Counted from the stretch's first letter, positions 32,378 to 44,730 are shown. The stretch is 64,000 nt of DNA from Calliopum simillimum (GCA_951812925.1 OX638370.1:93944897-94008896); one strand, 5' to 3'. The notes: generated by a model not told the origin, from the letters alone. Translations and numbers: made by a program.

Positions 32378-32950
32378 GTCACAAACGTGACATGTCCTAC
32401 CGCTACTTTTTATAAACAAAACGATGAAAAACGACCAAAAAACGGAAATAGAACAGAAAACAAGTTACTACACATATTAAGTAAATACTTAAGGCTACAA
32501 TATTCTGAGCTCATATGCAGTTTTAAATAATTTTTAGAGGGCACAATTTCGAATTGAAAACTGTCCCCTAGTTTTGGAAAAAAAAAAATTTCTTGAAAGC
32601 ATTATGCTACTACTGCATGCAATACATATGCATTAATTCTGATCACTATCCATCACCCAAAGCTCATCATGTCCAGACGCGTCCAAAAAAAAATCTGTTT
32701 GCGTTTTATAGGGCAGTTTATAAACAAAAACAGTTTTTGTTAAAAATTATGGTCACAAACGTGGCACTCGGCACTCCCAGGTAGTACATTTTATTTTATG
32801 CATGAAACAATTTTTTTGTAGGATTTGCATACATGACCCCAAATTCGTTCGGAAAAATCTTCAACTCAAAAGCGTGCTTTACAATGAGCGATAAACTACA
32901 AAAATGTCACAAACGTGGCGCATCAAAAATGTCACAAACGTGGCACTTTT
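32378..32950. repeat. Scattered repeat of the motif GTCACAAACGTGGCA
   Basis: Near-identical words TGTCACAAACGTGACA, GGTCACAAACGTGGCACT, TGTCACAAACGTGGCGCATC and TGTCACAAACGTGGCACTTT occur at about 32378, 32750, 32905 and 32929. The core is a near palindrome. No arms or target duplication were found; it could be an eroded element. Confidence 0.5.
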
Positions 32951-33037
32951 TATCAGTCTGCAAAAACATATTTTGATATAAAGTTTGAGTATACAGATGT
33001 TAAGCTGAAGGCTATTAATTATGTTTTTAATATTGCG

Positions 33038-33907
33038 TGTACAACTTAAAAACCGGAATTTTTTAGCGAAATTTGATGATTTATTGTGGAAAAATGATAC
33101 AATATATTTTATTCAAAGTATTGTCCATTGGAAGCTACAACATTTCCCCATCTTTCAGGCAATTTATGAATTCCATCCCAAAAAAATTGCGCCGGCTTGG
33201 CGGCCAAAAATGAATCTATCCAATTTTCGATATCTTGAACTTTAAGTGAAGCGTATTCCTGATAGGGCATTCTGCATCGATCGGAACAAATGATAGTCTG
33301 GTGGTGCAAGGTCTGGGCTATAAAGCGGGTGAGGCAAAATTTCCCATCCGTTGTTTTCCAGGTAATTTTTGACTGGGGCAGCAATATGTGGCCGAGCGTT
33401 GTCATGATGAAAAATTATTGCTTCGTGTCTGGTCGCATTTTCCGGGCGTTTTTCGATGATGGCACGCTTCAAACGTATTAATTGTGTTCGATAGAGGTCA
33501 CCTGTGAGCATTACAGAGCATTACCTTGGCACCATGGATATTTGCCTTTGGCTGGGAAGGTCCTGGTTGTCCGGGCTTCATATATAAATGTTTGCGTTTC
33601 GGGTTGTCGTAATGGATCCATTTTTCATCCCCAGTCACGATCCGATGCAAAAATGACTTTTAGCAGCAGTTTTCTTTGCAAAAAAATGACCCAACAGAAC
33701 CTCCCGCAAATGCTGTCTTTTTCTCCAATTTTCGAAGTTATTCATCGTGAAAAATAATAATGATGCACACAAGATAAAATTGTTTTGTTGACTGATTTTG
33801 ACAGCTGTCAAATGTACCTTCAAAATGACATATATATAAAGTTCGAGCTTTTACGATATTTGTTAGTACGGACATCCACCGTCAAATTCTGGTTTTTAAG
33901 TTGTACA
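33038..33907 (-). mobile_element. Internally deleted mariner element
   Basis: The left end GTACAACTTAAAAACCGG and right end CTGGTTTTTAAGTTGTAC are inverted repeats containing TA at the insertion points (33040-33041 and 33904-33905). The length of about 870 bp is short of the usual 1.3 kb because the middle of the transposase is missing. Confidence 0.88.
33109..33745 (-). pseudogene. Mariner transposase with internal deletion and frame breaks
   Basis: ATG at 33743-33745 starts NNFENWRKRQHLREVLL and runs to KKTAAKSH, after which about a third of the protein is missing. Catalytic-domain pieces follow in other frames: VTGDEKWIHYDN (first Asp), then HHDNARPHIAAPV (second Asp), YSPDLAPPDYHLF (third Asp region) and LPERWGNVVASNGQYFE at the C-terminus. 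The three acidic catalytic residues survive, but the frame does not. It is non-functional. Confidence 0.9.
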
Positions 33908-33929
33908 CCCAATTCAAAAAATTTTCTAC

Positions 33930-34700
33930 ACCATCAGAATCCTTAGTTATCCTTGCTCAAAAGTGAAAAAATCACTGTTTTAACATCTACTTAAAGCTAT
34001 AGAACAAAAACAACAACAAGTTAGACTAATTTTTGTCAATGGATTCAGACATAATTTACCGTTTTTCAATTGGATTCTCAGCTTCCGAGTTATAAGCGTT
34101 TAAAGTAAGGATATCTTTCTATAACATACGAAGGATTTTTCGAGACCGAGTTACAAAAAATCAAGTTTTAATATTTTTATCTACAACATATTTAGTTACA
34201 AAAATTTCGAGACCTTGCAGACCATAATCGCATGAAAAATGACAGTTCTACGCTAGATTTAGTGAATGAGCCTACTAAATTATTGCCTTGCTAATTAACA
34301 GAATCAAAATTTCATCTGTTCATTCTCTAAATCTACAATAGAGTCTTATTTGTTCATTCGATTTTAATCTGCAAGGGCTTAAAATTTTCGTGATAAAATA
34401 TATTTTTGATAAAAATAATAAAACTTACCATTTTTGTTAATTTTTCGGTCCAGAAAATCCTTTGTGTGTTATTGAGAGGTATCCTTTTTTTAAAGGCTTA
34501 CAACTCGGAAACTAAGAATCCAATTGAAAAACAATAAATTATGTCTTGTTGATAATAAATTCTACTGTCTGAATCCATTGACAAAAATTAATTTTACTTA
34601 TTGCTGTTTTTGTTAAGTAGATGTCAAAATTGTGATTTTTTCACTTTTGAGCAAGGATAACTAAGGATACTGATGTAATAGAAAAAAATCAAGATCACAT
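33930..34700. mobile_element. Foldback element
   Basis: The block TTATCCTTGCTCAAAAGTGA at the left is mirrored by TCACTTTTGAGCAAGGATAA at the right. Further pairs are GGATTCAGACATAATTTACC-like with its complement and CAATTGGATTCTCAGC-like with its complement. Arms are about 300 bp around a centre near 34330. Confidence 0.7.
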
Positions 34701-34854
34701 TCGTAATTTGAAGATCCTTATCCACCATAAACGGCTATAAAAATAGAGGACAGGAAACCATAGTTGATCTTTAGGGCGGTGGGGTATATGGTCCATGGAC
34801 ATGGCGGGAAATAAAATGCAAATTTTCCTGTTCAAGATATTCTTCTGCTTCCCT

Positions 34855-35075
34855 AATAGTCCAGTCATTTGGTAGTTTTATCTGGGAAATTTTCCGGGAT
34901 TTTTAAAAAGTGGTTATTTTTATAGAATTCGAGCGGCAAACATACGAGGTGGCAAAGACGAAATTCGGAAAGAGCACATCGATATCTATAAAAGTAACCA
35001 TTTTTTAACAATCCCGGAAAACTTTCAGGTAACCCCGATTTACTCTCCCAAATGACTATTTAGACTAGAATCCAT
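34855..35075. mobile_element. Short foldback MITE
   Basis: AGTCATTTGGTAG / TCCGGGATTTTTAAAAAGTGG pairs with CCATTTTTTAACAATCCCGG and CTCCCAAATGACT. About 100-bp arms. Confidence 0.6.
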
Positions 35076-35422
35076 TTTGCATTTAATTTTTCGGATCATC
35101 AATCTTTTAACTACCGCCAAACAAGTCAATCCGGAATAAAATCTCAATTATGAATCAAATCGAGCATCGCGCTGTTAGAAATTTCTTTACCAAGCAAAGA
35201 AAATCAGTTTAAACCATAATTAAAGAGATTTCATCCATTTATGGTGACTATTGTTCGAGTAAAACTATCGTTTACAAGTTGTATAACCTCTTCAAGCAAG
35301 ACAGGCACTCACTTGAAGCAGCCAGGACGGCTAATAGAGGTGACCACTCTGACTTCATATAACAGTTTTCTGTAAATGATGTCATAAGTCAAAAAACCAA
35401 AATTTCGAGAAAAACCTTTTAA

Positions 35423-35748
35423 ACCCTTTCGAACCGGTTGGGACAATATATCCCAAAAATTTTTGAATAAATACATAACTCGGTTACTAACGTCATTTAA
35501 ATTGAATGAATTAATAAAATTAATACAATTTGTAGTAACCACAGTTTTTTCTTATAACCACTCCAATGACATTACATATATCTCAAAAATTCAAATCAAA
35601 AAAATCTGTTGGGAGTAAAGACCGGAAGCGCCTCTGGCGGTGAAAATTTTAAATTAGAGACGGTCAAACGCTTTACTTAAACTAAGTTTCTAAGATTAAC
35701 CTATAACAAATATCGCGTGACCCACAGTTTTTTTTCGGGTCGAAAGGG
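35423..35748. mobile_element. TTAA-flanked miniature element (piggyBac-type), copy 1
   Basis: The ends are CCCTTTCGAACCGG and its counterpart TCGGGTCGAAAGGG, flanked by TTAA at 35419-35422 and 35749-35752; an extra A follows the left TTAA. The internal sequence is shared with copy 2 at 50485-50816, including ACAATATATCCCAAAAATTT on one strand. A TTAA target and CCC-starting termini point to piggyBac-like mobilisation (inference). Confidence 0.8.
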
Positions 35749-35784
35749 TTAAAGATAACAATTTAAAAATACTTCACAGAAATC

Positions 35785-36030
35785 GTATAAATAAGCAAAC
35801 GAAATTGGTTCAGTTTTTGTTTCTATGCCTTAATGTCAACATGAATATGTTTTTTTTTTTTTTGGAAAGTTGTAAGACGAAGCACTGCATAAGGTTTTCC
35901 TTTTTTTAAAGTGGGCGGGGTCACGCCCCCAAATGGAAAAAACGCTTCACCGCTCAACCGCAGCATAGATATTTTTGAAATTTTGTATGACGATGGGGTT
36001 TACACTAAGAATTTCAGATTTCGCTCTATA
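35785..36030. repeat. Solo unit(s) of the degenerate 110-125-bp repeat
   Basis: Contains the phrases GGTTCAGTTTTTGTTTCTAT and GTGGGCGGGGTCACGCCCCC plus a TTTGAAATTTTGTATGACGA block, matching 16.9-17.5 kb. Confidence 0.5.
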
Positions 36031-36183
36031 ACTTTTTTTAATGAAATTGCACACGTTTTATTGAAATATATTCTGTAGCCAATACTTCACTCATGAGCAT
36101 TAAAACAGAAATAGGCTGAAATTGATCCATCGATTGCAAGCCCCAAAAAACAAATAGGAATACCACGAAACAGAAGTTCCCCT

Positions 36184-36438
36184 GAGCCCTTGATTTTGAA
36201 AGTGGTATAAGTCCATTTCGGGGCAAAAGTAATGTCATTCACATTATGTGCTGTAATAATCGGTTTTTTTCCGATACTATTTTTTAAACATAACACCATT
36301 AATTTCACATAATGTGGTAAACTTTTTGTAAAAACAGAATTCAATATTATTCGTTCTGAACAAAATGCCATTTAATTCATATTATGACATTACTTTTGCT
36401 CCGAAATTGACTTATACCACTTTCAAAATTAAGGGCTC
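36184..36438. mobile_element. Foldback MITE
   Basis: The ends GAGCCCTTGATTTTGAAAG and CTTTCAAAATTAAGGGCTC are inverted repeats continuing inward (GTGGTATAAGTC with its complement, AAAGTAATGTCAT with its complement). Confidence 0.75.
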
Positions 36439-36783
36439 ATATGTTAGATGCCGTACTTATCAAGAAATTTATTTTTTTGAGTTATGCTGCACAGTTAAAT
36501 AGCTATGAGATACGATAGGTGAAAGGCAACATCAAATTTTAATATGCAAAATTACCATTCATATAGCCAATTAATTAGGTAAGAAAGAAAACTTCAACCT
36601 ATTCTGGGCAAGAAGTAAGATCTAATCAACATAAAGTTTTATAAAAAAAAAGATCTAACTTATAAGTACAATTATGATCAAGGAAGCTAAAGTATACTAT
36701 GAACTTCGTATACGGATACACATAATCGATTTTGAATTAAAATTGATTAACTCAATGCAAGTTGAAAACATCTCTCGTTATTT

Positions 36784-37894
36784 CCCAGTGTGCCAAACGG
36801 ACTCGTTTCGGATCCGTAACGGGTTCATATTTTCGTTCTTTTTATCCGTTACGGAATCCGTTACGTATCCGTTACTGATCCGTTTGCGGGAAGGATTCCT
36901 AAAAAAAAAACGAATCGTTTTTTCTTCTTTTATGGATCCGTTTCGAACCTGTAACGTACATCAAAAACGAATTCAAAACGGATTCGCTTTTAATAATGTT
37001 AATGCTGCTTATAAAAAAAAAGAAAACAGGGTGAAGCGCTTATTTTTAATTAAAAAAAACAAAATAACAAAAAAAAAAAAAAAAAATTATTAGCCCCAGC
37101 CGTGAGTCGAACTCAGGCTCCCGGGGTATTACTCTTTCATACACGAGACGTTAGACAACTAGGCTATTGACCGATATGATGATTACTTAACTGATGTAGA
37201 GTTATTTGATGTTGAGATTTAAAGTTTGTATATTAAACAAATTTCTGTTGTTTTTTTATAAGTATTCTGTGTTGTTTTTCTTCCCTTCTTTTGATAAAAA
37301 ATGTTATATACTCAAATTTGGAATCAAAAACATTTTTTCAAACAGAGTTTGAAAAGTTTACTAAAAATCATACGCAATAAAATAAAAATAAAAAAAAAAC
37401 AAAAACAAATCAAAAATATTTTTTTTATCATAAAAATTAAATAAAGCAAATCCGTTTTGAGTTCGTATTTGAAGTATTTACGGAATCGAAACGGATTTGC
37501 CCAGGTTCGAATCCTACCAGAGGTGGATTTTTACCCTTTATTTTTCTTCCTTTTTTTTCTTTTTATTATTTTTTAATTGCTAATAGGCGCATCAACACGG
37601 TTTTTTTCTGTAAATATACAGCATTAACATATTTAAAAGCAAATCCGTTTTGAGTTCGTTTTTACATAAGTTTTGGATTCGAAACGGGCCCGCACTGCGG
37701 AATTTAATTTTTTTTTATTCGCTAATAAGCGCTTCAAAATGTTTTTTTTTTATCTAAACAAAGCGTTTTGAATTCGTTTTTGATGAACGTTACGGGTTCG
37801 AAATGGATCCGTTACCGCGGATTACGTTTTTTATACCTTTATGAACTCGTAATGGATTCGAAACGGATCCTCATCCGTTTTTGTGCACATTGGG
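36784..37894 (-). mobile_element. 1.1-kb TIR element with tRNA-like segments, copy 1 (inverted)
   Basis: It begins CCCAGTGTGCCAAACGGACT and ends CCGTTTTTGTGCACATTGGG, so the termini are inverted repeats. Inside are many CGTTACGGATCC/GAAACGGATCC palindromic words, AT tracts, and two segments with tRNA B-box sequence: GAGTTCGACTC-like at 37091-37175 on the minus strand, and GGTTCGAATCC at about 37504-37514 on the plus strand. The same order is found in the dimer at 59.0-61.2 kb. Confidence 0.8.
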
Positions 37895-38446
37895 TTGTAA
37901 TAAATTTTTATAAATTCTAGCACATGACGGCACTTCCATGCGAATTGGTGTGCAATTTTTCACACATACAAATATCATGCATTTCAATGCAAGCTCGTTG
38001 TTTTTGTCTAATACATACATACATATGTATGTTTGTGTATCTGATCTTTCTAATGTTACTAATACTATTATGGGGTTTAAGCTATTTGAGTGCTAAAACA
38101 CACTGACTGATATATGTATATGTCTGCATGTGTACAAAGACGAAAAATCGTCCCCTATACGCGATGCTGTAGTCGGTCGGTCGGTCGGTGCTATGTATTG
38201 CGATTTCTAATGCGTTTGTTGTTGCATTTTTGATGTTGATTTCATTGAAAAGTTCATTGACTACAATGCAATGCATAATGAAGTGCAGCCAGCCAAGTCA
38301 GTCGGTAAGTCAGTCAGTGTGTTTTGTTATTGTGCGTACAATTTTACCCAATAGGAAATGGTGCTACTGTGCCGAACGTATGTATAGAACTGAGGCGTTT
38401 CGAAAGTTACTTTTAAATATATGCAAAAAATTATAAGTTAATTAAA
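37895..38446. other. Transposon-poor island
   Basis: Contains TCGGTCGGTCGGTCGGTG near 38172-38190 and CAGCCAGCCAAGTCAGTCGG with GTCAGTCAGTG near 38284-38320. No gene recognised; it shares its tetranucleotide-repeat flavour with the other islands. Confidence 0.35.
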
Positions 38447-39335
38447 TTAGGGGAGATGTGTGTACCTTGGTCCAAGTGTACCTCGGTCCGAGTGCCATTT
38501 GCCACTCAACAGCTGCACGTGTACGATAAGATTCTTCCATGGAATTTTCCTCGTATACCGGTGACTCATATTGGTAGACTTCAGACCGTCAAGCTGTATG
38601 CGTGTGTAAAAAGTGACGGAAAAAGTATTTTTTGTGTGTAAAAATTTGTTTTTGGAGTAAACTACGAAACGTTTTGAGAGGAACTTACTCGAAATGTTTC
38701 AGTTTTACAACATCAGGGAGGAAGTTTAGTTATTGTTTTAGGCTTTAAGTGTGTTTGAAATGTATTTTCATTAATATATATTATGGGTGTTGACAGTTTT
38801 TAAAACATGCTGTCTGTGTGTACCTTGGACCTATGCTTATTGACCAGGAAGCCTTTATCGACGGGCAGCCAGGAAGCCATAATCGCCTCTCAATATAATA
38901 GTATTATTATTATTTACGTGATTAATGTATTTATTTGCAACCATTTTTGTTTAATTAATTGTTTTTTACTAAATGCACTTTTTTGTGTTATAATTTTTGT
39001 TTGTGAAAAATTTTTTTTTTTATTGAAAAAACTGTTACTTTTGATTACATAATAAATGGTTCTTTTATAATTTATTACCTAAATACAATGTATTCTGTTT
39101 TATTTTTAATAGTCCAAGGTACACTTGCATGGTGTACCTTGGACCGTTTGAGATTGCAACGGAAAAAGTAATGTTTCTACTCAATGGTAAGACATAGAAA
39201 TATCATTGTCACGTCATTTGATGCTGCAAGCATTGTAGAAATATAACTTAATCAAAAAACTAAAGAAACTTTATTGGAAAATCCAGCACATTGAAAAAAC
39301 TAAAAAGCGGACCAAGGTACACACATCTCCCCTAA
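38447..39335. mobile_element. TIR element with GTACCTTGGTCC repeats
   Basis: The ends TTAGGGGAGATGTGTGTACC and GGTACACACATCTCCCCTAA are perfect inverted repeats, and a further CTTGGTCC with its complement follows. The word GTACCTTGGACC recurs inside (about 38820 and 39133). About 890 bp, no transposase. Confidence 0.85.
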
Positions 39336-41003
39336 TTATTGAGAAAAAAAATTCAAATTGATTAAATCAAGTAGATTCGAAAGATATACTTAGCAAACAG
39401 GTTGTTATTTGTTTTGAAATATTGATCACCCTGCCAGATCATTGGCGTTTCAATAAAGCCAAATTTACAATGAAATAACAGGTTGAAAATTTTAACAGAT
39501 GGGAGACAGGCCGTTCTAACCTAATGCGGGTACGAGTATTTCAAAAATGGAATTTTTCTTTGAACAAGAATCGCATCAAAAACCCTTCTGAAGTGCTTCT
39601 CTTTCACCAATAAGCGCTCCCGTTCAATTTTTGTGAAATCGGATGATTTTTTAAAAAGTTATTAAGGTTTTAGTGAAATAAGACCATTTCGATTTTCATA
39701 GAAAAAATAAATATTTTCAACAAAAATTTAAAAAATAATTTGTGTTTTCTATGAAAATCGAAACGGTCTTATTTCACTAAAACCTTAATAACTTTTTAAA
39801 AAATGATCCGATTTTACTAAAATTTAATTCCAAATACTTGCAATTAAATACTCTATTGAGCTAAAATATAAAAAAATTGATATTTGTATAAGCTGCTGCC
39901 AAAAAACCGCGTTTAATTTGGCTTAAACACGAAAAAATGTAAAAAACTACTATAAAAATGAACTTTTCCTTGCTATAACTCAGCCAATTTGAATCGTATT
40001 GTAGATATTGGTACACTTGTTGGAAGTTTAAGAATTTTTCTCTATAATAATGTAAAAACATATTCGATCGAAATTGGGTTTCTCAAAATATGTTCGAAAA
40101 AATGGAGCTATAACCTCAAAAATCGAAAAGGTCGATTATCTCGAGAACAAACCCTTGGAAAAAAAAAAAATAAATGCGATTTTCGGACTCAGCGACCTCA
40201 AATTAGTTTAGAAAATATGGTCTGCTAAATGTTACATATTGGCTGTTGTCTAGTGTAAAAAAAGGAAAACAAAATTATAAAATTTGTATATTAAATAATT
40301 TTTTTTAAAAATACTACTCAAATTTTAAAACAAACATGTCCCTCTAAGCAAAAGTTGATAATGAAATGCTTATTGCAGCGTTAGAAAAAATCATTGTGTA
40401 AGCGCTTTTAAATATCAATTAAAACAAGTGCTGTAGAAGTGCTCTCTTAAAAAGCGCTTGATATTTTTACTTCTGGGTATAATTACCAATTCTTCCGTTT
40501 AGATTTTGTTAATCAGGATGTGATTTTATCATCTACAAAAATTGATAATACTATTAAAGTCATCTGTAGCCAAAAAGGGCCGACTGAAAGCAAGATTTTG
40601 AAATAAGAACTAAAAAAAATGGTTGTTATTGAAAAGTAAAAAAAATCGTAGGAGGACAAAAATTAACTGATTGCGCTATAATTTTTAAGGTTAGCCCAAA
40701 ATGTTTGATCTTTCAGATATAACTAATTATTTTTTCAATTGAATTGCAGTTTTCAAGCGTTTTGACATTGTTTTGCTTTATTTTGTTGCTATTGTTGTTG
40801 TATTGTTGTTTTTGATTGATAAAATTCATAGAAAAATATTAAAATATAGGTCACCTATACCACAAGCTCTTAAGACACGAACTCGTTAACGAGAATTAGC
40901 TTGAAAGGAATACAGAAAAAAACTATGAAAAACGCAACACCAAAAGAATGCAGTTTTTAATCCCTATATTCAGAAAAAAAATTTTATCTTAAAAACAATA
41001 GTA
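39336..41003. other. Intergenic AT-rich sequence with a small palindrome
   Basis: An inverted repeat at 39603-39822 pairs CTTATTTCACTAAAACCTTA with its complement, arms about 85 bp (foldback MITE). The rest shows no gene. Confidence 0.5.
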
Positions 41004-42541
41004 CAGTCAATCTGGCATTTGAAAGTTCGAACGTTGACCCCCGCTCTGATTTTTTGTCAGTAGTTAGTGGTCCATTAGAAAAGCTTAAATTCAAAATGTC
41101 GAGTCCCCCCACCCCCCCCGTTTTTGAGAAACTCAAATAAGTTTTTGATTTGATTTTGTGGCTAAACCGTAGGCCGCACAGAAAATTTTATTAAACAAAA
41201 AATTAAGACAATTAAATTGTCTATAACTTTAGTCATTATTAACATAGCTCTAAAACTTGCGGTAACAAAGTTAGAGGGCGCCAAAGTCGACAAATGCATT
41301 TTTTTTGCACTTTTTTGCATTTTCGACGGTCAAATAATTTTTTTTACCATCGCAAATTTTTTCACAGTAAAGAGCATAAATAAACCTACAAAATTTATGC
41401 TAACTTTTTTTTTCTACCATGCACCGTTTAGGAGATACATTGCATTTCAACCCCTTTGTTGGCATTGGCGCGTTTCTGTGTCTAAGTTTTCCGTGCCCAG
41501 CGCGGTATTGACGCGTTTCTACGTCAACTGCTTTTTACCTATGTAACAAGACAAGACATGTTAAGACTTCTTTGGGCCAGCAGGCTCGATGATATAACGT
41601 TTGAAACATAGTGATGCAGCCCCGTGAAAGGCAAAACGCTTTTTTACTCAAGAGGGAGGCATCTTACGAAAAAAGTGCACATGGCATAAAATGCTTAGAA
41701 TCATCCAAGGAACAAGTGTGAATTGTTTTTTTTTTTTTTTAATTTTTTTAGCAAAAAATTTTTTTTTAACGTCATTTTTAATAAATTTTTCAAAAAAAAA
41801 AAAAAACAATTCACACTTGTTCCTTGGATGATTCTAAGCATTTTATGCCATGTGCACTTTTTTCGTAAGATGCCTCCCTCTTGAGTAAAAAAGCGTTTTG
41901 CCTTTCACGGGGCTGCATCACTATGTTTCAAACGTTATATCATCGAGCCTGTTGGCCCAAAGAAGTCTTAACATGTCTTGTCTTGTTACATAGGTAAAAA
42001 GCAGTTGACGTAGAAACGCGTCAATGCCGCGCTGGGCACGAAAAACTTAGACACAGAAACGCGCCAATGCCAACAAAGGGGTTGAAATGCAATGTATCTC
42101 CTAAACGGTACATGGTAGAAAAAAATAGTTTGTAAGAATTTTGTAGGTTTATTTTTGCTCTTTACTGTGAAAAAATTTGCGATGGTAAAAAAAAATTATT
42201 TGACCCTCAAAAATGCAAAAAAGTGAAAAAAAAAAAATGCATTTGTCGACCTTGGCGCCCTCTAACTTTGTTACAGCAAGTTTTAGAGCTATGTTAATAA
42301 TGACTAAAGTTATAGACAATTTAATTGTCTTAATTTTTTGTTTAATAAAATTTTCTGTGCGGCCTACGGTTAAGCCACAAAATCAAATCAAAAGCTTTTT
42401 TGAGTTTCTCAAAAACGGGGGGGTGGGGGACTCGACATTTTGAATTTAAGCTTTTCTAATGGACCACTAACTACTGACAAAAAAATCAGAGCGGGGGTCA
42501 ACGTTCGAACTTTCAGACCCTTTTTGATGCCAGATTGACTG
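41004..42541. mobile_element. 1.54-kb near-perfect palindrome (foldback element) with TA target duplication
   Basis: The ends CAGTCAATCTGGCA and TGCCAGATTGACTG are flanked by TA (41002-41003 and 42542-42543). Arms of about 740 bp are almost exact reverse complements, separated by a short A/T-rich loop near 41760. Differences are few (for example a short insertion, ACCCTTTT, near 42518). Open frames inside (41217-41546, 42213-42443) are antisense images of each other and not genes. Confidence 0.93.
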
Positions 42542-42543
42542 TA

Positions 42544-43799
42544 CTACAATTTAGATTTCATGAAAATATCCGAAAAATTTATATTTTGCAGATGTTAATA
42601 GCGAAATTGATAATTTGCATAATATTTTGTTGTTTTGGAAATTTTACCCGCCACAAAATTTAGAGATTTAGTGAAACAAAAAATGAGTTCACGGGCATTT
42701 TGGAGACACATTTAAAAAATTTTGTTCTATTAAAAGTTTCCTGCGAATTGTCTGAAAAAATGTTCACGCATTTGTTGGTGAATCAAAACAGTCTTTTAAG
42801 ATATTTTTTTTCTAAATCTTTTGTATTCTTTCGAAAATAATTTTTTTTTTGACGATATTCTTTGTTCCAAACGTAAATTTAGAGGATTGCCACGTATGAT
42901 TTTACATATTTTGTTGACCATTTCGGGCAGTATTCATTTCATTGTTCGTTGAGCTGGAAATCGGAATTTAGTTTAAAAAATTTTCAGTAAACACCATGTT
43001 TGAACCAATCTTCAAAAGACACGCCTTTATTTCCCGATGGGTATATCGCAGTATGATTGCTTGTATGTAAACATACATTCACACTAACACCTACAATTAA
43101 TTAGTATTATAAAAGTTTCAAAATATGTGCAAGCGCTGCTAAAATGCTTAAACTGCAACAAAAACAACAACAGCACAATAGAAAACAGCGCTAACTAACG
43201 AATGAATATACGTACATATACATATCTCAACTAAAAAACAAAAACAAAACAAAAAATCCAAATAAAAACAATAAAATTTCAAGTGTTAAAAATAGCAACG
43301 ACTTTTAAATGCAACAAAGAAAAAAAAAAAAAAAAAATTCGTTAAATTCAGCGAATGAGTTTCCCTGGCTAAGGTTGGTCATTTTCAAAGTTGTATCTAC
43401 AAGTGATTTTTTTTTTTCGATCAAGAACCTTAGTATTAGTAGTCCAGTAGAGTAGAGATTTGCAACAAGGTCGATTGAATAAATGGATAAGACATTTTCA
43501 ACGAAATATATTTAGTTGTCGACACATGAAATTTTGTCTTGTAAAAACTTGAAATACAGCACTTCAAAATATGTATTCTGCTGCCTGGACAGTCTAATTT
43601 CCACCTCTTAGCCCAATATAGCTCAACAATACTATGCTTCAAATATGCTCCATGGCAGACTTGCTTCCGCTACTTCAAGGTGATTATTAAGATGATGCTC
43701 GAATCGGGAGCAATTTTATTTTTGTATAGATGGATCCTTTGCAGTGAACACAATTTGAGTACGTTGAGTTGAGTCATATCAGTCATTTAAATTATACTA
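42544..43799. other. Intergenic AT-rich sequence
   Basis: No gene, RNA or clear repeat recognised. An A-homopolymer lies at 43320-43338. Confidence 0.4.
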
Positions 43800-44235
43800 G
43801 AATCGCCCAATGGTCAAAATTTGACCACAAATGTATTAAATAATTCTGGTACTTTTTGGATAGTTTTAATACATTTTTTGCTATTTGGTACAAAATAGAA
43901 AAGCTCGTTTATCATCCCTGGTCCAATGACAAATGTGAAACGAAAAGAAAACAAAATACATGAAGTCGATGTCAGTCAGCGTTTTGTCTTTCTCTTTGTG
44001 CTGTACCCTCCTTTCAGCTCTGTGTGATCGCGTATTTTGTTGTTGTTAATATTGAAAAATTCGCATTCAATTTAACCTGGCTTTATGTTAAAATATTAAA
44101 ATAATTTTAACTTTGTACACATTAACACACAAATACCTTTCTAATGGTGTATAATTCAAAGTCGTGCTCCTTTTCTAAGATAGTTAAAAAAGTAGGACAA
44201 ATTTTTGTCTCGCATATTAATATATAGATAAATTA
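43800..44235 (-). repeat. Dispersed repeat, copy 2 (partner at 25280-26000)
   Basis: The reverse complement aligns with 25280-26000 through several shared words (see copy 1). The two copies differ by many substitutions and a length difference, so the family is old. Confidence 0.7.
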
Positions 44236-44264
44236 AAGCGGAAAACTTGTTTTGCATAGCTTAG

Positions 44265-44730
44265 TTTTTTTTTTCAGCCAGACGAATTCGCGAGAAGAGT
44301 TAGCGAAGAAATCTTTGAACTCAGGAATTTCGAGCCAGTTTTGAGCTAAAAGCATTTTCCAGAAAACTCAATTTTCCCGGAAAATACCAAAAAACTTTTT
44401 TTTTTATGACTAACTTTATTTTTTTCAGCCAGACGAATCCGCGGGAAGAGTAAGCGATGAAATCTTTTAACACAGAAATTTCGAGCTTGTTTCGAGCTGA
44501 CCTTGAATGAAGTGTTTTCTGGAAAACCTCAAATTTCCCCGGAAAATCCCAAAATTTTTTTTTAGGGCTTGCTTTATTTTTTCAGCCAGACGAACCCATG
44601 AGAATGCTTGGCGATCATATCATTTGACACACAAATTTCGAGCTAATTTTGAGCTCATCAAAAACGAAAAGTGTTTTCCGGAAAACCCCAAACTTGCCCG
44701 GAAAATCCCAAAAAAACCTTTTTTTATGGC
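44265..44730 (+). repeat. Tandem repeat, about 155-bp unit, three copies
   Basis: TTTTTTCAGCCAGACGAA recurs at about 44272, 44424 and 44579. Each copy continues with GAAATTTCGAGC-like and CCCGGAAAATCCCAAAA-like blocks. It ends directly at the foldback fragment at 44731. Confidence 0.85.

Noticed and set aside
33290..33757. Plus-strand frames over the 33-kb mariner
   Set aside because: They are antisense shadows of the minus-strand transposase pieces.
36674..37093. 139-codon frame with similar copies at 59868-60134 and 60933-61235, suggesting a conserved protein
   Set aside because: It reads through the palindromic CGTTACGGATCC arms and A-runs of the 1.1-kb element; the copies are recent duplicates, so shared openness is no evidence of selection.
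41217..42443. Open frames in the big palindrome
   Set aside because: They lie in opposite arms as antisense images of each other, are AT-driven, and show no domain.
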